Shown piece by piece: positions 1 to 11,000 of a stretch of 64,000 nt of DNA; the first letter of the stretch is position 1, and each line of letters starts with the position of its first letter. Made by a program: the position numbers and the translations under genes. This DNA is from Galaxea fascicularis. Its lineage: Eukaryota > Cnidaria > Anthozoa > Scleractinia > Euphylliidae. Under the pieces are notes generated by a model, which made no database searches, was not told where the DNA came from, and saw nothing but the letters and a program-made list of their open reading frames with translations. Where the stretch lies: contig OX419343.1 of assembly GCA_948470475.1 (NCBI GenBank), forward strand, positions 22,040,478 through 22,104,477, in the 5' to 3' direction.

Positions 1-72
1 GTTTCGACTAATTCTCGTCGCGGCAGCACATGGACATGTAACCGAGTTGGTTGAAAGACTTAAGATGTGACT

Positions 73-477
73 ATGAGAACTGAAAGCCAAGAGATTTTGA
101 CTCCTCGAGACGTTTACTCGTCGATCCTCCAAACTCATAGGGGGTTCAGTATAAATAGTGAGCCTTTTACGAATGATTCCTACGAGCGAATCTTTGAGCG
201 AACCTATGAGCACTCATATCAGCCAAACTATGAATCAAACGTAAGCTCCGACAAAACTATTGGAACCATCAGTAGCACAACTGATCAGTTGTTAATATCC
301 AATGAAACCAATCTTGAGCTCAAGCAGAACGATACGCAGTTTGAAGACGTATCGGATGGTAACAGAAGTCATGAAAAATTACAGAAAGGAAGAAGTAGGT
401 CAAAGTCTACTCGGGTTACCAAAGGCGGCCGCCGTGATAGAGAACCATCGAGATTACCGTGGAAGAAAATTTATTAA
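73..477 (+). CDS. Possible terminal exon of an unrecognised gene
   Basis: An open frame of 135 codons starts at the ATG at 73 and stops at 477. A poly(A) signal AATAAA follows at 491-496, which fits a last exon. The product is polar, rich in Ser, Thr, Asn and Glu in its first 95 residues, with a basic tail (GRSRSKS, KGGRRDRE) that looks like a nuclear or RNA-binding tail. No domain is recognised. In another frame, bases 2-67 read AAAHGHVTELVERL, which resembles an ankyrin-repeat helix, so the window may open inside a coding exon with this stretch beginning after a frame change. The exon could also be chance. Confidence 0.35.
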   Translation: MRTESQEILTPRDVYSSILQTHRGFSINSEPFTNDSYERIFERTYEHSYQPNYESNVSSDKTIGTISSTTDQLLISNETNLELKQNDTQFEDVSDGNRSHEKLQKGRSRSKSTRVTKGGRRDREPSRLPWKKIY

Positions 478-1800
478 TTTATTTAACAAGAATAAAGCAA
501 TTAAGAGGTATGTAAGATCTCATATCGTGCATAGTGTACCACATTCGTCAGCGTTGATAAATATTTTATTGTTTGATTACCGTAATTATCTTAAAATTAT
601 CCAGAATGTGTAGATGTAAACCAGTTGGAATCACTCGTGCAAAAGGTTCAACGTTGTATTTTGCAATTGGTTATGTTTATCTTTTCAAAAGAAGAACTTG
701 TCTTTCATGATGAATTTCTACATGTTCAATGTAATTCAATGAAGTGTAAGAAACGAAATCACAAGTATATTTCGATTTAATTTCCTTCTCGAACCTACGA
801 AAGACTGCCGAGCCTTACAATCAGTCAAGCTAATCTACCTTCGGCTTCCAGGTTGCCGGCTTCCTGTGCACTGCGAGTGTGGTTTGGGTATTGAGCAGGT
901 TGTAAAGTAAATTCCATGGTGATCTTATTCTTATATATGGTCGACTCCCTTTACAGAATAAACCCTTCACATAAACAAAAAAGTCACTTTGGCCGGTTAG
1001 CCTTTAAAAATGAATTTATTCCAAATTGCACTCGGAATCCTGTGATTACTTGTGCAAATGAAATGATTTGCTTATTTGGACTGAATCAAAAACAAAAGAG
1101 CTGCTTCTTTGGGCGGATTTTGTGGTTAACAAAATTAATCAAACATGACTCAGTGTTCCCCGACATCAAAGCTTTTAGGACTGTCATGTATAAAAACTGA
1201 TATTTGTGCATATACAGTAGACTAATAACTGAAAGTTGTAATTCTGAGGAGTAATAACGAAGAACTGATACTTGCAACAATTCAAAAGATTCCCTGTTTG
1301 AAATTATTGACATTTAACAAAGGAGATAATTGTTCCTCTAAAAACACATGAAAACTGTAGTTGTACTTATGGAACCACAATAGCACCAAATATGTTATAT
1401 TTATATTAAACAAGTTCCTGTAATTGTAAACTATATTTGGCTTCTCATTCTTCTACCTAAACTTACTTCATTTGGTCCAGTTGTTACTTATATACTTGTA
1501 CTTGAATCAATTTCATTTTTTGAAATTGAAAAATCTTGTTCAGTTGTATTTTAATATCAATAGGACCAAGCCGACTCAATTAGGTTTGCTATAAACTTCG
1601 GGTGGGCGTTGCACTTCAACATATTTGGAAAATGTTGTAATAAATACATATTTGATTTTTATGTGCTGTAGTTTTTAATTCATGACGAAGAACTAGTAAC
1701 ATTTTTTTGTTGCCGCAACAAGTTTTTCATCAGGGGGCTAAACGAGGGAACATCGTGAAAACATGCAGGAGCTGAAATTGTTGCCTCGTTTAGCCAGCGC
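478..1800. other. Intergenic, no gene seen
   Basis: The stretch is AT-rich with only short, overlapping open frames and no recognisable protein, RNA or repeat apart from short A/T runs. Confidence 0.4.
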
Positions 1801-1860
1801 TTTACAATTTGTGAACTATAGTTTCATGTGTCAACAAATAACGCAAGAAAAGTTGCTTAC

Positions 1861-2035
1861 GTGTGCCTGGTTCGTCCTTCTTTCCTGTGAACGATACTGT
1901 GAATTTTTTCCCATTCAGGTCTAGCCTGTGCCAGGTTCTCAGATAGTATAGTGGGGACTTATTAAACGAGCAAAGCGAAAATAACCCCGCGCGTTTTCTT
2001 ATTTTTAAACGACTTTTCACTTTCACCACAATCAC
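1861..2035 (-). pseudogene. Exon remnant related to the secreted-protein gene at 28.3-30.0 kb
   Basis: Read on the minus strand, the end of this frame (GKKDEPGTR) matches the end of exon 1 of the gene at 28.3-30.0 kb (GNKNDSGTR). Both are followed at once by GTAAGC, a good splice donor, with the intron in phase 1 of the Arg codon. The upstream part reads LDLNGKKFTVSF, compared with WKDDTEVLNLSF in the paralogue. I did not find convincing later exons at lower coordinates, so this is either a decayed copy or part of a gene whose other exons I cannot recognise. Confidence 0.4.
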
Positions 2036-2800
2036 GGAGCCTGGAACAGACTAATTCAGGTCTGGCCCTCGACATGTCAAAAAACGTTTTCCTCTATTCC
2101 GTCTCTCAAACGCTTGTACGGAGACTTGAAACGTTTGCTCAGTGGCATTAGCAAAAGCACATAACAGAACACACAGTAAAATCATCACAAACTTAAAAAT
2201 CAAAGGACAAAATGAGTTAAAATGCTATCCGGAATGGAAGCAAAGTGCATCAATCATATTTGTCTACAAATAACCCAACAGACACATACAAACGAACTGA
2301 TAGTTGTTTGTTTGCGGAGTTAAGTACACTGATTTAAAAATGGTTAATAATAATGAGAAACTCCGAATACTCAATTTTCCACTACAACTGAAGGTGCGTC
2401 TTTAATCCATCAGATTTTAAAAGCCGATATCTCGTACATATTAAACCTCGAACACCAAATATATACCCACCTAGACTTTAACTTACTTTTAGTTTTTTTC
2501 CCCTTCCACCCTGGTTTGACGTCATACAGATAGTGCTGACACATCAGCAAGTCATTTGTCGTTTCCATCAGGAAAAGTATGCAGATCAAGTCACACAAAA
2601 TAAACGTAGAGTTAACCATATCTGAAGAATTTGGTAACACCAAAATAAAATACGACAAAATGCTAAAGAAAATTCGCTTTCAGTCTGCCATCGTGTCTAA
2701 AAAATTCGATGACTCGACGGATGTGTCGTGTCATTTAGTTCACGAAACCACATTTGTCGAAATGGTTCAATTTAGAGATTCGTCTTAAATGTTCATCAAC
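2036..2800. other. Intergenic, no gene seen
   Basis: Short open frames on both strands overlap each other and show no family resemblance; nothing further can be supported. Confidence 0.35.
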
Positions 2801-2807
2801 GGTAACA

Positions 2808-3382
2808 TTTCCGACAGATCATATTACCTTCGGGTCCTCCAGGACCCGGAAGAAAAAAAATCCGCAAAAAATCGTGTTATTTTCGATTTTCTCCAAATTT
2901 GGAACACACCAAGTTGATAAATTTACCCAGTTCCTGTGCAAAGTTGCGTAGGATACGTCAAGTTAGCTTATAAAACGATTTTTTTTGTGTTGGCCCATTC
3001 CCGACAGATCCTCTTTTTATGGGTCGTTTACGACCCATAAGAAAAAAAAAATCCGAAAAAAATCGTGTTATTTCCGATTTTCGCCAAATTTGGTACACAC
3101 AAAGTTGAGAGATTTACCCACTTCCTGTGCGAATTTGCGTAGGATACGTCAAATCAGCTAAAAAATAACAATTTTTTTGTGTTGACCCGTTCCCGACAGA
3201 TCCTCTTTCTATGGGTCGTGAGAGACCCATAAGAGAAAAAATTCCGCGAAAAATCGCGTTATTTCCGATCTTCGCCAAATTTGGCACACAGGAAGTAGAG
3301 AGATTTACCCAGTCCCTGTGCGAATTTGCGTAGGATACGTCAAATCAGCTTACATGACGAATCTTCTGCGTTGTTTCATTTC
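2808..3382. repeat. Three tandem units of about 190 bp, each with a hairpin
   Basis: Three diverged copies begin with CCGACAGATC at 2811, 3001 and 3193. Each holds a perfect short hairpin about 20 bases in (stems 2831-2837/2842-2848, 3019-3026/3031-3038, 3211-3217/3224-3230), then an A-run, a block ending in CGATTTTCGCCAAATTTGG or similar, and TGCGTAGGATACGTCAA near the end. The hairpin stems differ in sequence between units 1 and 2 but stay paired. No open frame runs through all three. Confidence 0.8.
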
Positions 3383-5375
3383 ACCCTGGGCGAATTTAGC
3401 TTCGTCGGCGAAGAGAGTTCGAACGGTGAATTTGTCGACTAAAATGGTTTTAGAAATGATACTTCAAAGGCAAAAAGATCGCTTGGGGATGTAGAAGGAT
3501 AAGGAAAGCGAACCAGACCAAGAACTGGAATGCGAGAGCGAAATTCAAGGTATGCGATGCGATTTAGTTTCGACCGCGTGGTTTCAAGCGCTACGAAATA
3601 TCGTCTTGTAATGCGAGGAAATACTCTTCGCGTTGCTTTTATACGTTTGAATCCTCGCCAATTTCATGAATTGTATCCGTTAATTCACATTTGAGGGCTC
3701 AAAGGTTGTTTCGGAGTGATTTTAGGTCAAACAACGCGTTATTTAATTACAGACTCGTAATTCAATAGAGGTGTTGACAGATTGTGATTATGTTGCTATG
3801 GGGACAGAGAGGGGTCAGAGGGGGGTCAAAAAAAATTTCAAAATAATTCCGGCTTTGAACTTTTTCGGCCAAATTTTCAGGTCATTTTGATTACAGAATA
3901 AGCATCATTTCATCTTTCGCACCTTAGGACCATATTACAACCATTTGGAGAAATATTCATTTTTTCTCAAAAGTGATGCATAAATTATGCTAATTTGTCT
4001 CTTTCAGAATTTTTTCCTGAAATATTCTGGGCTTTCATGATAAGATATATTTTTTTTCCAAAAAGCCCATTTTATACACTTTCAAATGAGATATTTTATT
4101 CCACATTGCTGTAAATACTTGTGGAGAAAAAAATTAAAACATGTGAAAAATTTGTCTCTTTTGTGATTGTTGAAAAAGAGATATCTAAACTTTGAAAGTA
4201 TGCGATCTAAATTTACAATGCTTGCTGAAAACAAGGTTGAACGTTCACAGGTTTGTCGGCACGGTTATGCCAATTACGTTTTATCCGGCGGTGATGCATT
4301 GAATCTGATTCCGAAGGTAAAAGAACAGTCAACAGCAATGAATTAACACTAGCTAGCACTCACTGTCCTGAGCACTTTTTCAAGTAAACTTGCACAAGGT
4401 ATTGTTGTAGTAGCACTAGGATTACTGAGCTTCTGTTACCTACTATATATTTATCGATTTATAACAGTTCCAAAATTATGGGCGTATGGAAAAGCAGGAA
4501 TCCGGCAAGCCTGAAAGGAGGAATGCCGGAAAAATAGGAATTGAGAAAAATATATCCTTTATCAGAAAAACTATGGAAACAATGTTTCGTGCTTACTCAA
4601 GTTTCGGGAAAAACTCGGAGGCGTATTCTGAATACTTAGTACGTGGGGTGTTATTCTTTCCAGTCTGGCGTTGCAATGGTGGTCCTGAGATAGCACATAA
4701 ACTTTCACATACAAATTTGGGTATTTTGATAATTTCTTTTTCTTTCGCTTAAATAGCTTTTTTGGGGGGAACAATAATGCAGTAAGAACACAAGGATTAA
4801 TATTTATTTCTATTCCTATTACCCATTATCTTGAAAATAGTATATTCTCTGTCCTTAATTTGTAAATAAGAAGCCCAGCTACTTTGGCTACAGCAGTCTG
4901 TTTCTCTGGAAATACATGTAGCTTTACCTGCCCGTATTATCGTTATACCTCTCTTTTATACATGTCGGTTCTTTTCCTATTTCATTTGCAGTTATCTGAG
5001 TAGTGTGACTCTAAGACACTGAAAAGATTAACGAAGGAGTGGGGGTGGGGACTGGGAAGAGAGAGAAAGAGAGCACGGTAGCTACGAAAGTCCTCTATAC
5101 ATCCCACAGCAGGTCAAGGGCAGAAAATACTGGAAAAGACCAGTTCGGCAAAACATAGCACCTAAATCCAATATACAGAGGTTTCCAAATAAGGACACGA
5201 ATCTTGTCCCGTAGGATTAAACAAAGCGACATTTCAAATTCATGTTCAGCGCTTCAAGCGATATGGTATTTATTAAACAAAGGAAACAAATAATCAATAA
5301 AATCTAAAGATCAAATGATGAAATTTGACCCAGAGTGGTCAGTCTTGAGCAGTTTCTAATTATCGTCTTGTTTAC
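3383..5375. other. Intergenic, no gene seen
   Basis: AT-rich sequence with short frames only (the longest are about 88 codons on both strands at 4486-4774 and resemble nothing I know). A purine-rich GGGGGTGGGGACTGGGAAG tract lies near 5040. Confidence 0.35.
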
Positions 5376-5378
5376 AGG

Positions 5379-5632
5379 GAACTCCTATTCATTCGTGTCC
5401 CGACCCAATGTGTCAGACCAAATGCTGTAACACGGCCCCCTGTCAAAATGGCGGCACTTGTCGTGAAGTGTGTGACGTCACCATGAGGCGATTCAACTGC
5501 ACATGCCCACCGGACTTCACTGGGCATAGATGCCACTTTGGGATGCCTCGATCCTGTAAAAACATCATGGTTTCTAATATAGTGAAAACCAATGGAAACA
5601 ACAGAATCGACCAACAGAACATCTCCTTCTAA
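5379..5632 (+). CDS. EGF-like domain exon
   Basis: The sequence TTTACAG at 5372-5378 is a good splice acceptor. The frame that follows reads CPDPMCQTKCCNTAPCQNG and continues with GGTCREVCDV and FNCTCPPDFTGHRC, the cysteine spacing of an EGF-like domain. Next comes PRSCKNI, a junction seen in cnidarian secreted proteins where EGF is followed by a fibrinogen-like region (for example coral skeletal organic matrix proteins; family knowledge). The frame stops at 5632 without an obvious donor, so the exon may be truncated or its gene decayed. No neighbouring exon is recognised; the next 3' segment belongs to the duplicated block and carries a broken exon. Confidence 0.6.
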
Positions 5633-5784
5633 GCCAGCTCCCCCCTCTCTCTTGTGCTCCCCCCCTTCTAAGCTCATATTTAACCTTACTTAGTATGGTC
5701 TTCCCGAGAACAGTGGGTTAGTAAGGTTAACTTAATGTACGCTGCGACTAAGGTCTGTCGATGGCTTTTTTGTTATTACTTCGA

Positions 5785-5990
5785 CAGAGAAATGGATGCA
5801 AACAAGCCAGCCAAGAGGATTCCCTGCTCTTAGAAAAACAAGTGAAACATATGGGCTCATCGGCATATGTATATTACACGACTGATGCATGATAAGGGGA
5901 CAACTAAGAGGTGCATTGGTGCCAACCGCTCGTAAAGTTTTCCTTGTACCAGTGAATTTAACGGAAAGCGATGATCGTCGCTGCTATTTT
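5785..5990 (+). pseudogene. Decayed copy of the last exon of the gene at 22.9-25.2 kb
   Basis: This stretch aligns with the intact exon at 24915-25157: ATGGATGCAAACAAGCCA is shared and TGCATTGGTGCCAACCG parallels TGCATTGCTGACAACTG. Here the frame is broken by an in-frame stop after CTGCTC and by small indels, while copy B is open to its stop codon. It is a non-functional duplicate. Confidence 0.7.
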
Positions 5991-6080
5991 AACTAACTCT
6001 CAAAGTTGATAGTGTTTTACAGTTTTAGATGGCATGGACATGCTCGTTTTGCTACTGAATACAGTACAGTCTTGGTTTTT

Positions 6081-7198
6081 TACGCGGGGTGAGCACTGCG
6101 TTAAGGTTTCGGTCGAATTTCGTTTTCATCGTAGCCACAAATTGCAATGTTTTTTTTAAAGTTTCCCGTTCCCGCGGGGAGTCTCGAGAGAATGCTGCGA
6201 TTTCATTGGCTCTCAAGAAAATCGTCCGATTTCATTGGCTTTTCATCATCCTGGAATCACGTGCCAGGCTCGTGCAAGGACCGTGCCAGGTCAAAAGGTG
6301 GAAACTACAGAAAGGCTGGCGTGAGAAAAATGGCTTCCTTGTGTATGAGGCGTGAATTTACAAGATAGTAGTTTGCCGGTCTCAGAAGGAAAACACTGCT
6401 CTTTAAAGCTGTAAATCAAAAGAATAAGTTGTAAGAAACACTCGGCAGCCTCAACGGTGGAGATCAGTTTGTTCATAATGAAGAAATCCCTCTTTGAGGA
6501 CAGATCAGTGAGTGTGGTTTTGTGATCAAAGCGAAGTTCGTTTGAGCTCTTAGACTGGGAATCCACCTTGCAAAACATTACAGGTTTGGATGTGGTTGCT
6601 CCGTGAGATGTGAATTTTTACCGTGCTTTTATATGCTTCAATGCCTGATTCGTCCTGTGTTTCCAAATAACTTTTATCAGTCTGATCAGTGAAATCCGAG
6701 TCAATAAATTAGGTATACAAGAAACTCGCAGTTCGCTTGCTTTGCTTTCGCATAGTTTTACTCGTGGCAAAAATTAAACGCCTTTGCTTTTCAGCTGTAA
6801 ATGGAGGCTTACCTGAGTAAACTTAAAATTTAATCAGAAAATTAACGTTGTTTTGGTTGTGTATTGAATCGTTAACAATTGCACAAACTGTCACGCCACA
6901 AACTTGTGTGTTCGCCAGCGATCGAACCAACAATTTCACTGTTTATTGAACCGTGGATAATTGGTTAGCCAAGCATGTGCTTGAAACCAGTGAGTTCACA
7001 CGAATCGAAACAGTGAATTTACTATTCACTCACAATTTATCGAGCGATGTTTGTAATACTCTACCAACTGCTTACATTTACATTAACATTTATTTGTACG
7101 TATGAAAAGATTCTGTCTGTGCAGGGGCAACCATTCAAATTTAGTGTCACTGTAATAATTGACAAACACATCCCGCGTAAACGCCTACAGGCGTCTTG
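6081..7198. other. Segment present only in copy A
   Basis: This 1.1 kb lies between two stretches that are contiguous in copy B. GTCTTG-type sequence stands at both borders (near 6068 and 7192), a possible short direct repeat. No coding potential is recognised. Two ATTTCATTGGCT (CCAAT-type) motifs lie at 6200-6240. It is either an insertion in A or a deletion in B. Confidence 0.5.
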
Positions 7199-7383
7199 TT
7201 AAATTAAGTCTCTCGCGAGTCAACTTATGTTCTGTTCAGAAAATAAAGGCCTCGAGTGAAATAATTAACCTTTTAAGTCCCAGAAGTAATTAGCATGTAA
7301 CTTCTCATAATTTCAATACATTGTCCAGCAGACAGGTCGAGCTAGAACCCCAAAAAGAGTACAGTTGTCTGGCAATTTTTGTT

Positions 7384-7392
7384 CCAAACCAG
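7384..7392 (+). repeat. 9-bp target duplication, left (CCAAACCAG)
   Basis: The same nine bases occur at 13062-13070 directly after the right end of the TIR element, and once only, without an insert, at 25438-25446 in copy B. Confidence 0.85.
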
Positions 7393-7739
7393 AGCTTATT
7401 GTACTTTGCAAAATGGTACTTTGCGAAACGAAACGAAACGAAATGGAATCTGTACTTTGCGAAATAAACATTTCCTTTCTCGCTGCGTCTACTCGGATAT
7501 TCTAAACAGAAAATTCCCCCCAAAAAAGCAGTTTCGCCTTGCGCGGAATGCGTGACGTTTTCGTTGCCACGTATAAAGTTTAAATTTAGCTCAGGCAACA
7601 CGGCGGTTAAGAGGATAGCATGATGGTGATGGTGATTGAAACAGCCATGTGCTTAAATGTCGCATGTAATGTATTTTGATACCACAGGTCATTTCTGGGT
7701 TTAAATTCTGCATTTATCGCCAGGTTGTTTTGACCCTGG

Positions 7740-7866
7740 TGTTATGATGTCATTGTTATCACGTCATTGTCATGTGACCTGGAGCGTTCGCTCGCGATGT
7801 GCTCGTTCATGGACAATTAAAAGTTGTTGTTGTCTTATCATAACATGTGGTTGTCGTATCATAACA
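7740..7866 (+). repeat. 5' LTR of the Ty3/gypsy element
   Basis: The LTR is 127 bp, begins TGTTATGATG and ends ATCATAACA, and is identical base for base to 12120-12246 as far as I can read. It is preceded by CCTGG (7735-7739), which recurs right after the 3' LTR. Confidence 0.95.
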
Positions 7867-7883
7867 TGGCGTCAGAAGCCGGA
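7867..7883 (+). promoter_or_regulatory. Primer-binding site of the Ty3/gypsy element
   Basis: TGGCGTCAGAAGCCGG follows the 5' LTR with no gap. The leading TGG is complementary to the CCA end of a tRNA, as expected for a minus-strand primer site. The tRNA identity is not assigned. Confidence 0.7.
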
Positions 7884-8001
7884 TTTTAACCCATTTTCGG
7901 AGTTGACGGTGGTTCCTACGTTTCCTGAAAGTTTCAACGATTTGTTCGCGGTTGGTAGCTGACAGACAAGGTTATAGTCTGCGTTCAATTCTGAAACAAA
8001 C

Positions 8002-11000
8002 ATGGCCACCACGACTGCAAAAGCTCCCGCTCCGCTGAATTTATCCGACCGTTTGCACCAAGGTGAAAACTGGAAGTTGTTTCGCCGAGAGTGGAAATTC
8101 TATGAATTAGCAGCTGGCATTCATAGGAAGGCGGATGAAGTTCGTGTTGCTTCTTTGTTAAACGTTGTTGGCAAGGAGGGATTGGACATGTACGAAACCT
8201 TTCAGTGGGAGGATACGTCTCATGCTCTTAAAATCGACAAAGTTTTGGAAAAGTTTGAAGAGCGCTGCGTTCCTGCTCGGAATGAAACGTACGAAAGGTT
8301 TGTTTTCTTCAAACGTGAGCAATTGCCGAGTGAGTCGCTCGATTGTTACATAACAGCTTTGTTGAAGCTGTCTGAGAACTGTGGTTTTGGAACGCTCCGT
8401 GAATCGCTTGTTCGCGATCGTTTGATTCTTGGAGTAAAGGATGACAGGATTCGGGAAAAGCTGCTTGGAAAGCGTGATCTCGACCTGGATAAAGCCGTTG
8501 AAATGATCAAAGCCAGTCAGGTTACTCATTCGGAAGACTCGGAAATTGCAGGTGAAGCTTCGGTTCAGGAAGATGTCAATGCTGTGAAACACAAACCTAA
8601 GCCACAGAAGGAATCGGAGAAAAGGAAGCTCCCGAAAAGTTCCACTCGGAACCCCTCGTCTAACAGCAAACTTAAAGAATGTCTCTTCTGCGGTGGCAAA
8701 CATGCACTTGACAGAAAGCTATGTCCAGCATCCGGACAAACATGCAAGAAATGTGGCAAAGTCGGACACTTCGCAGTCAAATGTCGCAGTAAGTCTGTGA
8801 ATGTGAATGTTAGTGATGTCGAGGAAGTTTTCTACATAAATAACATTGGTGGCAAAGATCAGGCTCTTGTTCCAGTTACTCTAAATGACACTGTTTCAGT
8901 AACATTCCAGATTGATACAGGCTCATCAGCAAATATTTTGCCATTGGAGGATTACATCAGAGCCACCAATGATTTCAATAGAGCTAGCATTGTTCCTAAA
9001 GATATCACACTAGTGATGCATGATCACTCAAAGCGAAAGGCATTGGGCTCTGCAAGGCTGAAAGTTGAGCATAATGGTAACAAACATGAACTGAACTTTG
9101 TCATTGTTGAGCAAAGGGTTACACCTTTGCTGGGTTTAAAGTCTTGTCAGGGTATGGGTCTCATTAAAATCATGGTCCCTGGTGTTCATTCCCCCGTTAA
9201 CAGTGTTGCTGCTACTCCAGAGAAAGCTGTATCTGAGAGTATTATTACAGATCCTGTCCTTAGCCCCTTCGCTGATGTATTTCATGGTATTGGTTGCTTA
9301 CCTGGAGAATACAGTATGTCATTGGATGGGAATGTTAGTCCTGTAGTACATCCTCCTCGTAGAGTGCCTGTTCCTAAGAGAGATGCCATGAAGGCAGAGT
9401 TGGAAAACTTGGTTAGCAACCAGATCATTGCACCTGTTACTGAGCCAACCAATTGGGTATCCAGTGTCTTGGCCGTGCCAAAAAAAGATGGGTCAATCCG
9501 TGTATGCCTGGACCCCAAAGATTTGAACACTGCTATTAAGCGTTCACACTACCCCCTACCTACAGTGGATGATGTTACATCCCGACTCACCAAGGCAAAG
9601 GTCTTCAGTGTCATGGATGCGAAAAGTGGTTTTTGGCAAGTGAAGCTGTCAGAGAGTTCCAGTTATTACACCACGTTTAATACTCCATTTGGCAGATTTC
9701 GCTGGTTAAGAATGCCGTTTGGCATTTCTTCTGCGCCTGAGGTATGGCAGCGGAAAATGAATGAAGCAATTGAGGGTCTTCGGGGAGTGGAGGTCATAGC
9801 TGACGACTTTCTCGTGTGTGGTTTTGGAGACACAACTGCAGACGCAGTCCTGGATCACGATCAGAATTTAACTGCATTTCTTGAAAGGTGCCGCAAGCTG
9901 AATCTGACTCTTAATCCTCAGAAAGTCAAGCTCCGCCTTTCCAAAGTACCTTTCATGGGTCATTTGCTGACTGCTGATGGTATCGTTACAGATCCAAACA
10001 AGGTCCGTGCTATTAAAGACATGCCTACCCCAGCAGATGTGACATCACTGAAGAGATTTCTTGGCATGGTTAATTATCTTTCGAAGTTCCTTCCAAACCT
10101 GTCCAGTGTATCAGAACCATTGCGTCGTCTTGAAGCTAAAGATGCTGAGTGGTCCTGGCTCGCAGTTCATGATGCAGCTGTCCAGAAAATAAAGAGTCTT
10201 GTTTGTGAGGCTCCGGTGCTCAAGTTTTATGATGTCACACAAGCCGTTACAGTTGAATGTGATGCATCGCTATCTGGACTTGGCGCCACCCTACTCCAGG
10301 GAGGTCAGCCAGTTGCTTTTGCCTCAAGGGCACTTACTCCCGCCGAAGGCCGCTATGCCCAAATCGAAAAAGAACTTCTCTCAGTAGTTTTTGCATGTGA
10401 GAGGTTTGATACCTACCTCTATGGTCGAGACATTGTTCATGTCAAAACAGATCACCAGCCTTTGGAGGCCATCTGCAAGAAATACCTTGCTTCTGCCCCC
10501 AAGCGTCTCCAGCGGATGCTGTTACGCCTTCAGCGATACAACATTGATGTGAAGTACCAGAAGCGAGAGAATATGGTTATGTCTGACCCCCTGTCCAGAG
10601 CCTATGTGGACGAACCTTGCTCAGAGACAGAGTATTGCAATGAGGTTGAGGAAATAGTTCTGGTTGATGATCTACCTATCTCCCATGCACGCCTTAACGA
10701 CTTTAGGAAAGTCACTGCCTGTGATGCTGACCTTCAGATCCTGATGTCCACTGTCTTGGAAGGTTGGCCAAGTACTCAAGCCGAAGTACCCCAAGAAATC
10801 AGGCCTTATTTCTCTTTTAAAGAAGAAATCACTGTTCAAAATGGCTTGCTGTTCAAGGGTGACCGTATTATTGTACCGGCCAGTTTAAGAAAGGAGATGA
10901 TGGAAAAGGTTCACTCGTCTCACCTGGGTATTGAAGGTTGTAGCCGCCGTGCAAGAGAAGTTTTCTATTGGCCACGGATGAATGCTGAATTGAAAGATTT

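Noticed and set aside
916..1313. Overlapping frames of 94 and 75 codons
   Set aside because: Opposite-strand frames with no recognisable family and no splice signals.
8158..8703. 181-codon minus-strand frame inside the Ty3 gag region
   Set aside because: Complement shadow of the gag-pol gene with no family resemblance.
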